Shown here: positions 17,564 to 27,930 of the stretch, one piece after another
Layout of the letters: every line of letters begins with the position of its first letter
How positions within the stretch are numbered: the first letter of the stretch is position 1
Assembly: GCF_018492665.1 (NCBI RefSeq)
Contig: NZ_JAFVME010000001.1
Coordinates: 62,001-126,000 of the forward strand
DNA length: 64,000 nucleotides
Direction: 5' to 3'
Source of the DNA: Pedobacter sp. B4-66
GTDB lineage: Bacteria; Bacteroidota; Bacteroidia; Sphingobacteriales; Sphingobacteriaceae
Notes under the pieces: generated by a model
What the model was told of the DNA's origin: nothing
Seen by the model: only the letters and a program-made list of their open reading frames with translations
Database searches by the model: none
Translations under genes and position numbers: made by a program

Positions 17564-19387
17564 TTAATTTGATATCCAAACTCTTCCATCCAATCCCCAT
17601 GTTTCCTGACGTGGAATATTGAACCAACTTAAAATCTGTGTTGGCACATCAGAGTTTTTAGGAACTAGTACGCCTAAATTGGTATTATTAGGAGTACAGA
17701 TTAAATCTGAAAATGTCTCCCAGGTATAAGTACCATTAATTGTAAAAGGGGCAGCAAAAGGTCCCTTGTCTTCAAATTTATCTCCTGAACCTTCATTTAA
17801 CGGCCAGTAACCGGCTAGTTCATTGAAATTAGGGTGACTTTCTTCCATTGTTGCATCACAAGCGAATTGTTTAACAACATTTTCAGGCAATGCCACTTTC
17901 CAAATCTTAAATTCGGCCATATTTAAGTTGATTATACCAAAATCACCGTCCATTTCTCCATCTGCCCATCCTAAGCGTAACGGTGCATTGTTATCAAAAT
18001 TAGGTTCCCCTCTAAGTTTAACGTCAACAGATACAGGTGCATCTTTTTTACCTTTAGGCCCATCATACTGACCTACATCACCCGGATCATTTGTAACGCC
18101 CTTAACTCCATCAGTATACATTCTAAGGTATCTTTTTCCATCTGCCTTTCTTTCAATTACAAAGGTAAGGTCATGCCAAATATCTCCACTAAAATCTAAT
18201 CCTCCAACTTCAATACCATTGACAAAATCTTGTCCACCAGCAGCAAAGAAACGCCATCCGTTTTGGAATAAACAAATGTCCCATCCCGGGTTACCCGGAG
18301 CGTTATCACCGCCCCAACCTGCTCTATCTCTTTTACCTAAAATAGAAGGCCATTGATAATAATAATCTCCTCTTGAAGTATTTTTAGTTTTACCTTTCTT
18401 TACCTTAACAGATACTGAAAAGTCTGATGCTCCAAAATTAAATTCATTTGATATACCAGCACCTAATTTAGCGACGGTTTTTTCCGGATTTCCTCTAAAC
18501 CTCACCGCATTTCCTGAAATAGGATTTCCAAGGAATGGTCTTGGAATAAATGTTGGGTTATACTTATTGTTATAAATAATGGTAAAGGTATTTACATTTG
18601 TATTGCTAAAAATCGTTTTATCATCTTCCGACACTGGCAGTGTATATTGCCCGCCCTTATTAGAAGTGACAATAATTAACCAATTTTCATTTTTATAATT
18701 AGCTCTTGATTTAATTGCAGCAAATATTTCTCCTACCTGACTATCGAATTTATTGATAGCAGTTTTATAAGGAGCAAATTTATTGTCGAATCCTGAAGCT
18801 TTACCAGCAGCTTCAACACCACCAAATTGACCCAAAATAAGGGATGCTGTATCAGATTTAACAAAATCTACTAATCTTGATGTTAGCGCTTCATCATTTC
18901 CAGCAAATGATTCTGTAACATCAGCTCCGCCGGTTAATTTTGATTTAAATAAATCAGATGAAGCAAAAGAAGCAATACGCATATTTGGTCTAAGAGATTT
19001 AATACGCTCAAATATTACCGGGTAACTGGCTAAATTATTCCCTGCAAAATTTTCTGTAAGGACATTATGTTTCTCCTTTTTAACCCCAGTCAACATATCA
19101 GACCAATTAGTTGCATCAGTATAATTGGTATTATCACTCAAACCTGTCCAGGTATAAACAGCACTGTCTATTAAGCCCCTTAACGTTGTAGTTCCTGCAT
19201 CTCTTACAGAAGCACCACGTGCTCCATCAACAATAAGATAAAGAACTTTGGGTGCCTTATAAATAACATTCCCATTATTTTCCGGTGATTCAGGTATTAC
19301 TTTATCGAAATCCTTATTACAGGATGTAGCAAACACCAGCAAGCATAGTGCTAGACTAACAAAATATTTGTATGGATGTTTTTTCAT
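17564..19387 (-). CDS. Alkaline-phosphatase-fold pseudoenzyme fused to LamG (DUF4983) lipoprotein
   Basis: The start MKKHPYKYF gives a proper lipoprotein signal (ATSC, Cys23); the longer frame adds 20 unlikely residues. Length 607. The first half follows the alkaline-phosphatase superfamily: VLYLIVDGARGASVRD (first metal-Asp motif), TNWSDMLTGVKKEKHNV (nucleophile region), then LILGQFGGVEAAGK where an active enzyme has D..GH, and LIIVTSNKGGQY where active enzymes have SDHGG. The metal His and Asp residues of the last two motifs are gone. The second half is a LamG/concanavalin-like domain (NPGWDICLFQNGW, WHDLTFVIERK) and a DUF4983-type end with WGLDG. Probably a surface-anchored binding protein derived from a phosphodiesterase. 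A close architectural relative lies in cluster B at 46730-48367. Confidence 0.8.
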   Translation of the reverse strand: MKKHPYKYFVSLALCLLVFATSCNKDFDKVIPESPENNGNVIYKAPKVLYLIVDGARGASVRDAGTTTLRGLIDSAVYTWTGLSDNTNYTDATNWSDMLTGVKKEKHNVLTENFAGNNLASYPVIFERIKSLRPNMRIASFASSDLFKSKLTGGADVTESFAGNDEALTSRLVDFVKSDTASLILGQFGGVEAAGKASGFDNKFAPYKTAINKFDSQVGEIFAAIKSRANYKNENWLIIVTSNKGGQYTLPVSEDDKTIFSNTNVNTFTIIYNNKYNPTFIPRPFLGNPISGNAVRFRGNPEKTVAKLGAGISNEFNFGASDFSVSVKVKKGKTKNTSRGDYYYQWPSILGKRDRAGWGGDNAPGNPGWDICLFQNGWRFFAAGGQDFVNGIEVGGLDFSGDIWHDLTFVIERKADGKRYLRMYTDGVKGVTNDPGDVGQYDGPKGKKDAPVSVDVKLRGEPNFDNNAPLRLGWADGEMDGDFGIINLNMAEFKIWKVALPENVVKQFACDATMEESHPNFNELAGYWPLNEGSGDKFEDKGPFAAPFTINGTYTWETFSDLICTPNNTNLGVLVPKNSDVPTQILSWFNIPRQETWGLDGRVWISN

Positions 19388-19447
19388 ATTCTTTGATTTA
19401 TAATTCATTTGGTTCAAGTCTGGATTAGACATATCTAATATAATCAA

Positions 19448-21052
19448 TTATTCTAATGTTACCTTAACAAGGTTATTGGTTGTGAGATTGTCAAAAAGGA
19501 AGAATGAACCACCTATTACCAATGCTCTCTTATTATCAGCAGACTTGGTTTCAAATGCAGTAAGCACTGTACCTAAAAGATTACCTACGTTGTTATAACC
19601 CTCAGCTATTTCTCCTTTATCAGTTGTAATTAAGAAACCTTGTCTGTTAACTCCGTCATAAGTTTTAAAACTTCCACTAACCAAACATAACCCATCTTTA
19701 AGCTGCTTAGTAAAACCAGGATAACCACCACCAAATCTTTTAGGGACAAAAGACTGATCTACCGAGCCGTCATAATTCAACATTGCCATGCTTTCTACAG
19801 CTACGCCATTTATCTTTTTAAAGACACCAGTAACCAGGTACTTCTTAGTAGTCTCGTTATAACTTACGTAATTTACATAGTAATCTGCTCCTTCAGTCAT
19901 ATTAAATGTCGGATCGATTGTTCCATCAGCATTTAAACGTACCATATAACCTGCCGGTTGATCGTCGAATTTGGTAAAACTACCACAAAGCATAATCTTT
20001 CCGTCAGTATGCATAATTGCTTTGCTAATACCACCATTTCCTCCTGCCAAACCTCTTCCCTTAGCACCGCCATAACCAGTAGCATTTGGATCAAATCTCC
20101 AGGTTTTATCTAAAGTACCATTAGTATTGAAACGAGCAAGCTGACGCATATCTATAGTATCAATTACAGTACTGTCTTTAAATTTTGAAGTAGGCTGATC
20201 ATAACGACGGGATACATAATATCTAAAATTACCTATTCCTATTAGTTTATTGTTAACTGCATACAGATCATTAATTGAACCATCAGTTCCTCCATTAAAC
20301 TTCGGAACATATATCGACTTTTTAGTATATGTTTCAACACCTATTGTATCGATAGTTGCCTGATTACTTACTTTAGTTATATTGTTGATTCCACCTCTTT
20401 GAGCATAACCAGTAAATCCACCAGCTAAAAAATACTCTCCATTTACAATGCCTAACGATGTAAGCGTACCTGTTGTAGCGCTTCCACTTAATAATGATCT
20501 ATCCCAGGTACCATCAGGAAATGTTCTTACAATACTGTTGATACGCTTAACAACACCTTTATTGTCGTAATTGGTAAAACTACCCAGAAGTAGCAAATTA
20601 CCGGCCGCTACCTCATAAATATTGAAGATCGGTCCGTTTGTTCCCGCTACTACTTTATAGGTAGGATCCTTTTTAACAAAACCGCTAACTGTAAAATTTG
20701 GTCCAAACACCAATTGTCCGTCTATTACAAAGGCAGTAACTCCTGAACTGGCTCTTCCTGGTACCTTTACTTTAATCCCTGTTTCATCGATCTTGTCAAT
20801 TTCCGCCTTTTCTCCATTGAATAAAAACTCTATTTTATCTTTATGAGGCATCAAACCTGTTGCTCTGAAGGTAATTAAAGTCCCCGGTATTCCAACCGCA
20901 GGGACAGGTACTTGCTGACGGTCAATTTGAATCCCCAGCGGAGCAATCCCTCCGTCGTAAGGATTCTCAAATGAATTCTCCTTTTCTTTACAACCACTGA
21001 AAAGCGCTGTAGTAAGGATCATCGATAGACTTATATATTTAAAAAATTTCAT
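19448..21052 (-). CDS. DUF5008-type lipoprotein with IPT/TIG-like and delta-60 propeller-like repeats
   Basis: 534 residues. Lipoprotein signal ends LFSGC (Cys21). Residues about 45-125 resemble an IPT/TIG Ig-like domain (GIPGTLITFRATGLMPHKDK, ending FTVSGF). From about 140 the protein has delta-60-type (DUF5122) repeats: 'RFNTNGTLDKTWRFDP', 'RLNADGTIDPTFNM', 'MLNYDGSVDQSF', each preceded by '..GG/GS/GVF..' strands; these normally form a beta-propeller. The N-terminal combination matches proteins annotated as DUF5008. It lies 60 bases upstream of the DUF4983 gene within cluster A. A surface binding scaffold is likely; no catalytic motif is visible. Confidence 0.75.
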   Translation of the reverse strand: MKFFKYISLSMILTTALFSGCKEKENSFENPYDGGIAPLGIQIDRQQVPVPAVGIPGTLITFRATGLMPHKDKIEFLFNGEKAEIDKIDETGIKVKVPGRASSGVTAFVIDGQLVFGPNFTVSGFVKKDPTYKVVAGTNGPIFNIYEVAAGNLLLLGSFTNYDNKGVVKRINSIVRTFPDGTWDRSLLSGSATTGTLTSLGIVNGEYFLAGGFTGYAQRGGINNITKVSNQATIDTIGVETYTKKSIYVPKFNGGTDGSINDLYAVNNKLIGIGNFRYYVSRRYDQPTSKFKDSTVIDTIDMRQLARFNTNGTLDKTWRFDPNATGYGGAKGRGLAGGNGGISKAIMHTDGKIMLCGSFTKFDDQPAGYMVRLNADGTIDPTFNMTEGADYYVNYVSYNETTKKYLVTGVFKKINGVAVESMAMLNYDGSVDQSFVPKRFGGGYPGFTKQLKDGLCLVSGSFKTYDGVNRQGFLITTDKGEIAEGYNNVGNLLGTVLTAFETKSADNKRALVIGGSFFLFDNLTTNNLVKVTLE

Positions 21053-21104
21053 ATGCTTATCTTAAATTTCTCTGTTAATATTTTAACTTTTCTAATCCTC
21101 TATA

Positions 21105-21890
21105 CTACTTACTTAAGATGACTTCAATCATAAACTCCCTGTTAAATCCAAATACATTTGCACTTAATTGCGCGGGTAGCTCACCAATATCATTTCCAAG
21201 TGAAATTGCCAACACATGAACTACGCCATTGCTTGGCTGTATATCTGAGGTTGCCACGGCAGCTGTAATCAGGCTTCTAGGGTCTGAAGGAGCTGAAGGA
21301 TCAGATAGATAAGAAAGAGCCAACTGACGATAACCCACATACTTAACTCCATTTACCTCATTAAACACAACCCCGATGTTCGAAATTTCACCATCATAGG
21401 TATAATAAAAAGAGCCTGGGAATAATTCTCTTAACTTAAAATCTATTTGAGGATAGTCTTTTAATTTATGTGTTCCTTTATAGATATATCTGGATAAAAA
21501 TCTTTTCCAGATTTGCGGTTGTACATCAGAAAGTGTCTTAATTGTATCTTTTCCTATATCAAACAATTCCTGATTTAGCATGTTTCTCATATTAGGGACA
21601 TCGGTATTTACCAATCCAATTGTTCTTCTGATCACCTCATCTGTTGGGGCAAAAAATGTAATATTTTCATTTTTAAAAACATCTTCCATTCCTGCCAGTT
21701 TAACAATCTGAGCAATCGTATCGAACTTATCATTAGATTCCAGATACTGCATTACATTCCCGTTAAAAACAGGATTAGCTTTACCTCCGTCGTTATAATA
21801 CTCGTCCTTTTTACAAGAACTTATTACTGTGATCAGCAAAACAGTTAGTATTGCTGCAGGTTTAAAGTATCGTTTAATAATATTTTTCAT
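21105..21890 (-). CDS. Fasciclin (FAS1) domain lipoprotein
   Basis: 261 residues. Lipoprotein signal ends VISSC (Cys26). One FAS1 domain: NVMQYLESNDKFDTIAQIVKLAG, then NITFFAPTDEVIRR (the conserved 'TxFAPTDxAF' H1 motif), and the closing NGVVHVLAISL ('NGVIHVID' H2 motif). FAS1 domains mediate adhesion in eukaryotes and bacteria; in Sphingobacteriaceae they recur beside SusC/SusD pairs. It lies directly below the canonical SusD gene (22 bases). One of three FAS1 genes in the window. Confidence 0.88.
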   Translation of the reverse strand: MKNIIKRYFKPAAILTVLLITVISSCKKDEYYNDGGKANPVFNGNVMQYLESNDKFDTIAQIVKLAGMEDVFKNENITFFAPTDEVIRRTIGLVNTDVPNMRNMLNQELFDIGKDTIKTLSDVQPQIWKRFLSRYIYKGTHKLKDYPQIDFKLRELFPGSFYYTYDGEISNIGVVFNEVNGVKYVGYRQLALSYLSDPSAPSDPRSLITAAVATSDIQPSNGVVHVLAISLGNDIGELPAQLSANVFGFNREFMIEVILSK

Positions 21891-21911
21891 GTAATTATCT
21901 ATTATTTAAAA

Positions 21912-23531
21912 TTAAAGACCTGAACCTATCCAATAAGAATTTAGACTCATTTTTGGATTGTTAAACAATGCACCCCCATCAATTGGCCAAGTCCACCCTC
22001 CCCTGTTAAACTTATCAGAGGTTAGTGGATTATCTGTCCACTCTTTACTTAATACTCTTTTTGTTCTCACAAGATCAAAGTAACGACTTCCCTCACCCAT
22101 CAATTCTTTAGATCTTTCCAGAAAAATGGCATCTTTTAAAGGTAAATCATTCCCATTACCGTATTCCCTGGATCCTGCTCTACGTCTAACCTCATTTAAG
22201 CAGGCAATCGCTATATCGTCATTACCTAAATTTGCAGCAGCTTCAGCACGCAATAGAATTGCATCAGGGTACCTCATAATTAAATAAGTATTATCCGGAT
22301 TTAAATCCAAATTAGGATTATTAGCATCGGCAAATGTGTTAAGGGCAAACTTTCTCAATTGGAATGTACTGGCATTCTGATCAAATGGAGCTACAAACCA
22401 AACTGATAATCTTAAATCTGTCGGATCATCTTCAGGATATAACTTTCTCATATATTCTGATGAGAAAACAGAGAAGCTATACCTATGTGTATACTCAGGC
22501 TGTTTGTATGGGAAGTGAATAAATGCATCTCCAAAAGGCGAATAAGCATTAGCTTGCGCAAAGGGATCATTTAAATCCTGATTATAATTCAATGTTCTGA
22601 ATAGCTCAAAAAGACTTTCCTCAGAACGACCTTTTGCTACTTTAGCCCATTCATTAATAGGAAGTAAACGGAAAGCTTTACTATCCATGATCTCTTTTCC
22701 AAGTGCAGCTGTTTCCTGGTAATATGAAGTTCTGTTGGGAAGATCAAACCCTGCATTCCACATATTCATATTCATCAATAAACCAATTGCGGCACCTCTA
22801 CTTGCTCTAACCCCTCTTTGTGATGGATCACTAAAAGTCGCAGGCAAATCATTTCTAAAATCTTTTAAATCTGCAATACATTTGGTTATCACTGAAACCA
22901 TATTCTCTCTTGGCAATGGATCTTTTTGGAAGGCAGCAGTATAATAAACTACGTCTCCATATAACCTAACCATTTGAAAATAACAAAGGCAACGAATAAA
23001 TTTAGCTTCCGCAATATAACGTTTAGATTCTTCTGCAGTAAGTGCAGGAATTCCATCTTCTACTTTACTGATCAAAAGATTAGCAGATTGGATAACCCTA
23101 TAATACTCACCCCATCTGGTTAAATCAGAAAAATTATAACCACCCCAATCACCTGGGCCTAATGCTCTTAATAACAACCTGTCATTAACGGTTGTTAATG
23201 GCACGTTTTGCTTTTCAGTACTTCCCTGAGGGTTTGGCGTTTGTCGGGTATGGCCGCCTATCAATGCTGAGGCTGAACGTCCTAAACCTCCCTCTGCCGC
23301 CGGAATAACCTCACCAGAGCGAAACTCTCCTGTTGCTCCCGCAAATGAAGTTTTGGTATATTTATCAAATAACTCACCATACATATCGGTGATATTTGCC
23401 TCCATATCCTCTCTCGTCTTGTAAAAATTATTTCCCGTTAATTTATCAATAGGAGTAATATCCAAGAATTTCTTACACCCATATTGTGAAGCGCTTACAA
23501 TAATAAATAAGCAAATAATATATTTTTTCAT
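21912..23531 (-). CDS. SusD/RagB-family nutrient-binding lipoprotein (cluster A, second pair)
   Basis: 539 residues. Lipoprotein signal ends YGC (Cys19) followed by KKFLDITPIDKLT, the typical SusD start. Family features: tetratricopeptide-like helices with AEAKFIRCLCYFQMVRLYGDVVYY near 171-194, and the C-terminal RSKELMGEGSRYFDLVRTKR and 'NPKMSLNSYW' ends. It caps the SusC channel at the cell surface and captures ligand. It follows its SusC by 24 bases. Ligand unknown. Confidence 0.95.
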   Translation of the reverse strand: MKKYIICLFIIVSASQYGCKKFLDITPIDKLTGNNFYKTREDMEANITDMYGELFDKYTKTSFAGATGEFRSGEVIPAAEGGLGRSASALIGGHTRQTPNPQGSTEKQNVPLTTVNDRLLLRALGPGDWGGYNFSDLTRWGEYYRVIQSANLLISKVEDGIPALTAEESKRYIAEAKFIRCLCYFQMVRLYGDVVYYTAAFQKDPLPRENMVSVITKCIADLKDFRNDLPATFSDPSQRGVRASRGAAIGLLMNMNMWNAGFDLPNRTSYYQETAALGKEIMDSKAFRLLPINEWAKVAKGRSEESLFELFRTLNYNQDLNDPFAQANAYSPFGDAFIHFPYKQPEYTHRYSFSVFSSEYMRKLYPEDDPTDLRLSVWFVAPFDQNASTFQLRKFALNTFADANNPNLDLNPDNTYLIMRYPDAILLRAEAAANLGNDDIAIACLNEVRRRAGSREYGNGNDLPLKDAIFLERSKELMGEGSRYFDLVRTKRVLSKEWTDNPLTSDKFNRGGWTWPIDGGALFNNPKMSLNSYWIGSGL

Positions 23532-23555
23532 GTCTTATTAGTTTTGTGACTTCAA

Positions 23556-26500
23556 TTAAAATTCTACGTTAAAACCAAGGTTATATACACGAGGTACCGG
23601 ATAACCACCTGAACCATCTCTACCAATTGCAGTAACACCCTCAGGATTTGGTCCTGAATACGCAGAGAACGTAACTATGTTACTAGCCGAAAGGAAAGTA
23701 CGGATATTGGCTAATCCAATTCTTTTCGCCATTTTCTTTGCAAAAGAGTAAGAAAGAGTTACCTGATTAATTTTGAAGTAACTTCCAGTTTCCATCCAAA
23801 GTGTTTGAGGATACCTGTAATTGTTAACATAATTCTCATGTGCAAAATCATAAACATTAGCAAATCTCGCGTTAGTAGAACCAGGAGTCCACATATTTAA
23901 ATCATTAACAGGAACTACAGCTAGAGGGTTTCTGCCGGGAACGGCAATATCATTTATCACCTCATACCCGAATGGATCCCTTAATAACCTTAACCTATCT
24001 GCTAATGCGTTATTCAAGATGGAACGCTTCGCTGTATACGTAGCGTAAATATTAAATGACATGCTTGCTCCAGATGGGAAAGTATAGCTTATTGTATTAG
24101 ACATACCACCAGTTAATACTGGCTGTGTATTACCTACAACCTGTAAATCTTCTGAGCCCAAAACATAATCACCATTGGCATCAAAGAAACGGGCATCACC
24201 ACCCTGGAATGAATTTAAAACATTTGATGAACTATTATTTCTATACCTTAAACCGGTAACAGGATCCACAGGAACATCGCTTGTAGAATTATATACACCT
24301 TGATTAACATATAAGAAGTTAGCCAATGAGTTTCTTCCTACTCTTTTTGCCAGATGTTGCTCATAACCAGAATTGAAATCAAATTCAATAAACTGACCAT
24401 TGTATTCATCAGGAAGTCTGGTTAATACATCATTATTAATTGCACCATTTACTGACACTGTCCAGTTAAATTTACTGTTCTTTGATAACGGTCTGCTGCT
24501 TAAAGATAGCTCATAACCATAGTTAGACAAAGCTGCATCATTACTTGTGTACTTTTGAAAAGCAAGTGTATTAGATAAAAAACTTGTAAACAATTCATTA
24601 GTAACTTTTTTGTAATAAGTATCAAAAATAACATCCAACTTTCCATCAAAAAGTCCAACGTCAAATCCTAAGTTAAACTGAGTTACGTTTTTTGGTCTAA
24701 GCAATGGATTAGGGATATACTCATAATCAATACCTACACGTGGATTGTTATTATAAAATCCTTTAGGACCATATTTACCGTAGATGTCTACCAGGGAACC
24801 AACAGGGAAGATATTTCTACCACCTGTTAACCTGATATCACCATAATTTAACCATTTAACATCTTTAAGCCAGTTTTCTTTGTTGAAATTCCATTTCAAA
24901 CCAACTGATGGATTTTTGGCATATGGATCTTTATTTCCATTATTTGATGTACCGTCAATACGATAAGTAATATCCAAAATATATTTCTTTTGATAATCAT
25001 AGGTAAAAGCACCAGCAAATGAAATTTGATTCTGATCGTAGAAAGTTGTCAGGATACCACCACCACGAGAAAAGTAACCATCATAACCCAATGGTCCCTG
25101 AAACTGATCGTTAGGAGATCTTTCTAATCTTGTAGTACTTCCTTGTCCTTTTTTAACATACATCTCACTAAAAAGGTTGAAAAACAAGTTATGCTTTTCT
25201 TCGAAAGATTTTACATAGGAAATATTATTCCTGTTATACAATTGAGATTGATATCCGTAATAAGAATAAATCTTAGCAAACTGACTGTTAGCAGCAGCAG
25301 GTGTAAAAGTATCCTCAGTATCCACATTATAGTCATAACTGGCTGCTGAAGTTATATTTAAGCCGGGAATTAATTCATAACGTCCCTCAATATAAGTATT
25401 TAAATTCTTAGGCCCGGCATCTGAAACTGTCTCTAACGCCGACAAAACACTACTGGTAGCCTGGAAGAAAGATGGACCAGGTAACAAAGAAGATTTTTGA
25501 CCATCCTTAGCTACACCGGTTTGTAATAAACCTACACCATTTGCTTTTTTAATCTTACCAACGTTTCCTCTAATGGAACCAAAAAAACTAATTCTGGTAG
25601 TTGGTTTATAATCCATATTCATGTTCAAACTATATCTGTCAAAACCGGTATTTTTGATAATACCTTTATCTGAAAAGTAACTCAGGTTGGTTTTGTAGCT
25701 AAACTTAGAATCACCACCATCCAATTGAACGTTATGTGTCTGGTTATAAGTATTCTGATAAAAAACGCCTTGCCAATCAGTTGAATTATTATAGTAAGGA
25801 TTCAAACTATCTGCTAAAAATGGCGTATTAGAAATTCTATAAAGATCATTAAACCTACCATAGTTAATGATTTGTGATAATTTCACATCGCGCTCCTTAG
25901 TACCACCTAAAATATTACGAAGCTTAGGGATTGCATTCATGTAAAAGTTACCGGTGTAACGGATACGGGGAATTTCAGAATTACCACGTATAGTTTGAAT
26001 TAAGATTACACCATATGCACCCCTTGAACCATAAAGAGCTGTAGCAGTTGCATCCTTTAAAACTTCGATACTCGCAATATCTTCTTGTGGAATTAGCGAG
26101 ATAGGGCTTACACCAGGACCTTGCTGCTGGAATCCAAACTCAGATGCTTTATCAGCATCCATCGGAACACCATCAATAACGTATAAAGGAGAAGTTGGTT
26201 GAAGGAAGGTCTCATTACCCGAACCTGTAGTACTGATGGTTGATAAACCACGAATATTTACAGTACCACGTAAACCCGGAGCACCTGTATTTAACTGGAT
26301 ATTTAAACCCGCAACTTTACCTTGAAGCAATTGCTCAACGTTAGATACCGGCACATCCTGAACCTCTTTACCAGAAACTATAAATGAAGATCCAGTAGTT
26401 ACCTCTCTGGTTCTCTTTTGATAACCACGGATAACCACCTCTTCCATTGTCTTATTATCCTCTTTAAGGGATACATTCACGGTTGTTTGTCCGGGATTTA

Positions 26501-26768
26501 ATTTAACTGATTTATTACTATAACTTACATATGTAAATACTAAAGTTGCACCATCGTCCACAGATATTGAGTAATGTCCCTTAGAATCCGTTTGTGCCAG
26601 TACTTTTAAAGGCTTTCCTGTTGCGACACTAACGCCAACCATAGTTTCCTTGGTTGTTGCATCCGTTACTGTACCGCTAACGGTTACTTTTTTTGTTTGC
26701 GCCACCAAATCCTTGCATAGAAAAATGCAGCTGAAAAAAATCGATAGCAAAATTATTTGTTTTCTCAT
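23556..26768 (-). CDS. SusC/RagA TonB-dependent outer-membrane transporter (cluster A, canonical)
   Basis: The start MRKQIILLSIFFSCIFL is chosen over an ATG eight codons upstream because it gives a clean signal peptide (1070 residues). Domain order: carboxypeptidase-D-regulatory-like domain (VTVSGTVTDATTKETMVGVS, about 28-110); TonB-type plug with PLYVIDGVPMD and SIEVLKDATATALYGSRGAYG; then the large beta-barrel to a C-terminal aromatic strand (VYNLGFNVEF). SusC transporters import SusD-bound ligand using TonB energy. It forms a pair with the next gene and follows the DUF5007-type gene closely. The first SusC of this cluster (30750-33755) lacks the N-terminal domain. Confidence 0.96.
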   Translation of the reverse strand: MRKQIILLSIFFSCIFLCKDLVAQTKKVTVSGTVTDATTKETMVGVSVATGKPLKVLAQTDSKGHYSISVDDGATLVFTYVSYSNKSVKLNPGQTTVNVSLKEDNKTMEEVVIRGYQKRTREVTTGSSFIVSGKEVQDVPVSNVEQLLQGKVAGLNIQLNTGAPGLRGTVNIRGLSTISTTGSGNETFLQPTSPLYVIDGVPMDADKASEFGFQQQGPGVSPISLIPQEDIASIEVLKDATATALYGSRGAYGVILIQTIRGNSEIPRIRYTGNFYMNAIPKLRNILGGTKERDVKLSQIINYGRFNDLYRISNTPFLADSLNPYYNNSTDWQGVFYQNTYNQTHNVQLDGGDSKFSYKTNLSYFSDKGIIKNTGFDRYSLNMNMDYKPTTRISFFGSIRGNVGKIKKANGVGLLQTGVAKDGQKSSLLPGPSFFQATSSVLSALETVSDAGPKNLNTYIEGRYELIPGLNITSAASYDYNVDTEDTFTPAAANSQFAKIYSYYGYQSQLYNRNNISYVKSFEEKHNLFFNLFSEMYVKKGQGSTTRLERSPNDQFQGPLGYDGYFSRGGGILTTFYDQNQISFAGAFTYDYQKKYILDITYRIDGTSNNGNKDPYAKNPSVGLKWNFNKENWLKDVKWLNYGDIRLTGGRNIFPVGSLVDIYGKYGPKGFYNNNPRVGIDYEYIPNPLLRPKNVTQFNLGFDVGLFDGKLDVIFDTYYKKVTNELFTSFLSNTLAFQKYTSNDAALSNYGYELSLSSRPLSKNSKFNWTVSVNGAINNDVLTRLPDEYNGQFIEFDFNSGYEQHLAKRVGRNSLANFLYVNQGVYNSTSDVPVDPVTGLRYRNNSSSNVLNSFQGGDARFFDANGDYVLGSEDLQVVGNTQPVLTGGMSNTISYTFPSGASMSFNIYATYTAKRSILNNALADRLRLLRDPFGYEVINDIAVPGRNPLAVVPVNDLNMWTPGSTNARFANVYDFAHENYVNNYRYPQTLWMETGSYFKINQVTLSYSFAKKMAKRIGLANIRTFLSASNIVTFSAYSGPNPEGVTAIGRDGSGGYPVPRVYNLGFNVEF

Positions 26769-26794
26769 TGTATTAATTTTTATCATTAACATTT

Positions 26795-27928
26795 CTATTC
26801 ATCTTCAAATTTCGGATTCACTGTTTTAAAGTGAAACACAATCTCCCAATCACCTTTTTCAAAAATGGTGAAGTCCTGTGCAATCACGCCCTGCTCTCTA
26901 AATCCGCCAAACCCTTTGCGTGAATAAACAAACTCAACGTGCGCTGAGCCTCCGCCACCAACATTGTTGACACCACCTGAAGTGAAACGAGTAGGTATTC
27001 TGGCTACAGGAATAGGGTATGCTACTTCGTATTTTACATACTCATTAGTTTGCTCCTTGTTAAAGCCATGAACTAACTGATCCCATTTTGTTTCATTAAA
27101 CTTGGCTGGATTGATAGCTACCGAATCCTTATCTAAAAATTTAAATCTTAATGAATTCCCTGTACCTCCTGGTACTTTTCTGATATAAGTATATACAACC
27201 CCTCTTTGTCCACCACCATTTGCTTCTAAATCAGCGTTGGTTCCTTCACCTTTCATCCCGTAAATAACTGGATGGTTGTGTTCCAGGGTAGTTCCGTTTG
27301 GAGTAGTAGTATTTGGTTTTCCGCTATATCTATTGATATCATTTGACGGCTCATAAGGACGTTCCCTGAAAGGATTAACGAAAAGATTTTTCATGATCCT
27401 TGTACCCCCAGAATTCTTAACTTTTACATCAAAGTATCTGATATCTTGTGGATAACTAACTGAATCTCTTGGCTCGAATACAGTGCTAGTAGCCGATTCC
27501 CAAAGAATAATATCTCCTGACGCTCTTACTTCAAGCATCGGGCGCTCTTCAATTTTTCTCTTAGCATCTATTTCGGCTACACTTTTTTCGTTTCCGGTAT
27601 ATTCAGCAGTCCATACCAATACCGGTCTTTTAGCTAACATATCATCGGCTGGTCTTCCATCACCGAACCTTGGATTGATAATTTCAAAGGTCATAGGGAA
27701 CGATGAATTGTCAGCGTTAAAAATTCCCATCGCTAAATTCGTTCTACCCAATGTAACCGGAATCTCATTTATTACATATGCTGCTTTTGTACTTAAATAA
27801 TTTTTTTCATCAGGCAGGTCAAAAATCTTCCTACAACCTGAAAAAGCAATTATCAAAGTCAAAATTAGAACTACTTTATATTTTAATATGTTGTACATAA
27901 CATTTGTCAATTTAAATATGTCTCTCAT
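26795..27928 (-). CDS. DUF5007-like surface lipoprotein
   Basis: 377 residues. Lipoprotein signal ends AFSGC (Cys32 from the first Met; Met11 would give a more typical Cys22). Beta-rich sequence with LPDEKNYLSTKAAYVINEIPVTLGRT, 'SSFPMTFEIIN' and a C-terminal GVIAQDFTIFEKGDWEIVFHF. The same order of motifs (GxxQ/LGRT, 'PMNFEII', closing strand) appears in the 48374-49225 protein of cluster B, and both resemble the family annotated DUF5007. It starts two bases after the FAS1 gene's stop. Probably an outer-membrane surface protein working with the neighbouring SusCD; the molecular function is unknown. Confidence 0.65.
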   Translation of the reverse strand: MRDIFKLTNVMYNILKYKVVLILTLIIAFSGCRKIFDLPDEKNYLSTKAAYVINEIPVTLGRTNLAMGIFNADNSSFPMTFEIINPRFGDGRPADDMLAKRPVLVWTAEYTGNEKSVAEIDAKRKIEERPMLEVRASGDIILWESATSTVFEPRDSVSYPQDIRYFDVKVKNSGGTRIMKNLFVNPFRERPYEPSNDINRYSGKPNTTTPNGTTLEHNHPVIYGMKGEGTNADLEANGGGQRGVVYTYIRKVPGGTGNSLRFKFLDKDSVAINPAKFNETKWDQLVHGFNKEQTNEYVKYEVAYPIPVARIPTRFTSGGVNNVGGGGSAHVEFVYSRKGFGGFREQGVIAQDFTIFEKGDWEIVFHFKTVNPKFEDE

Positions 27929-27930
27929 TT

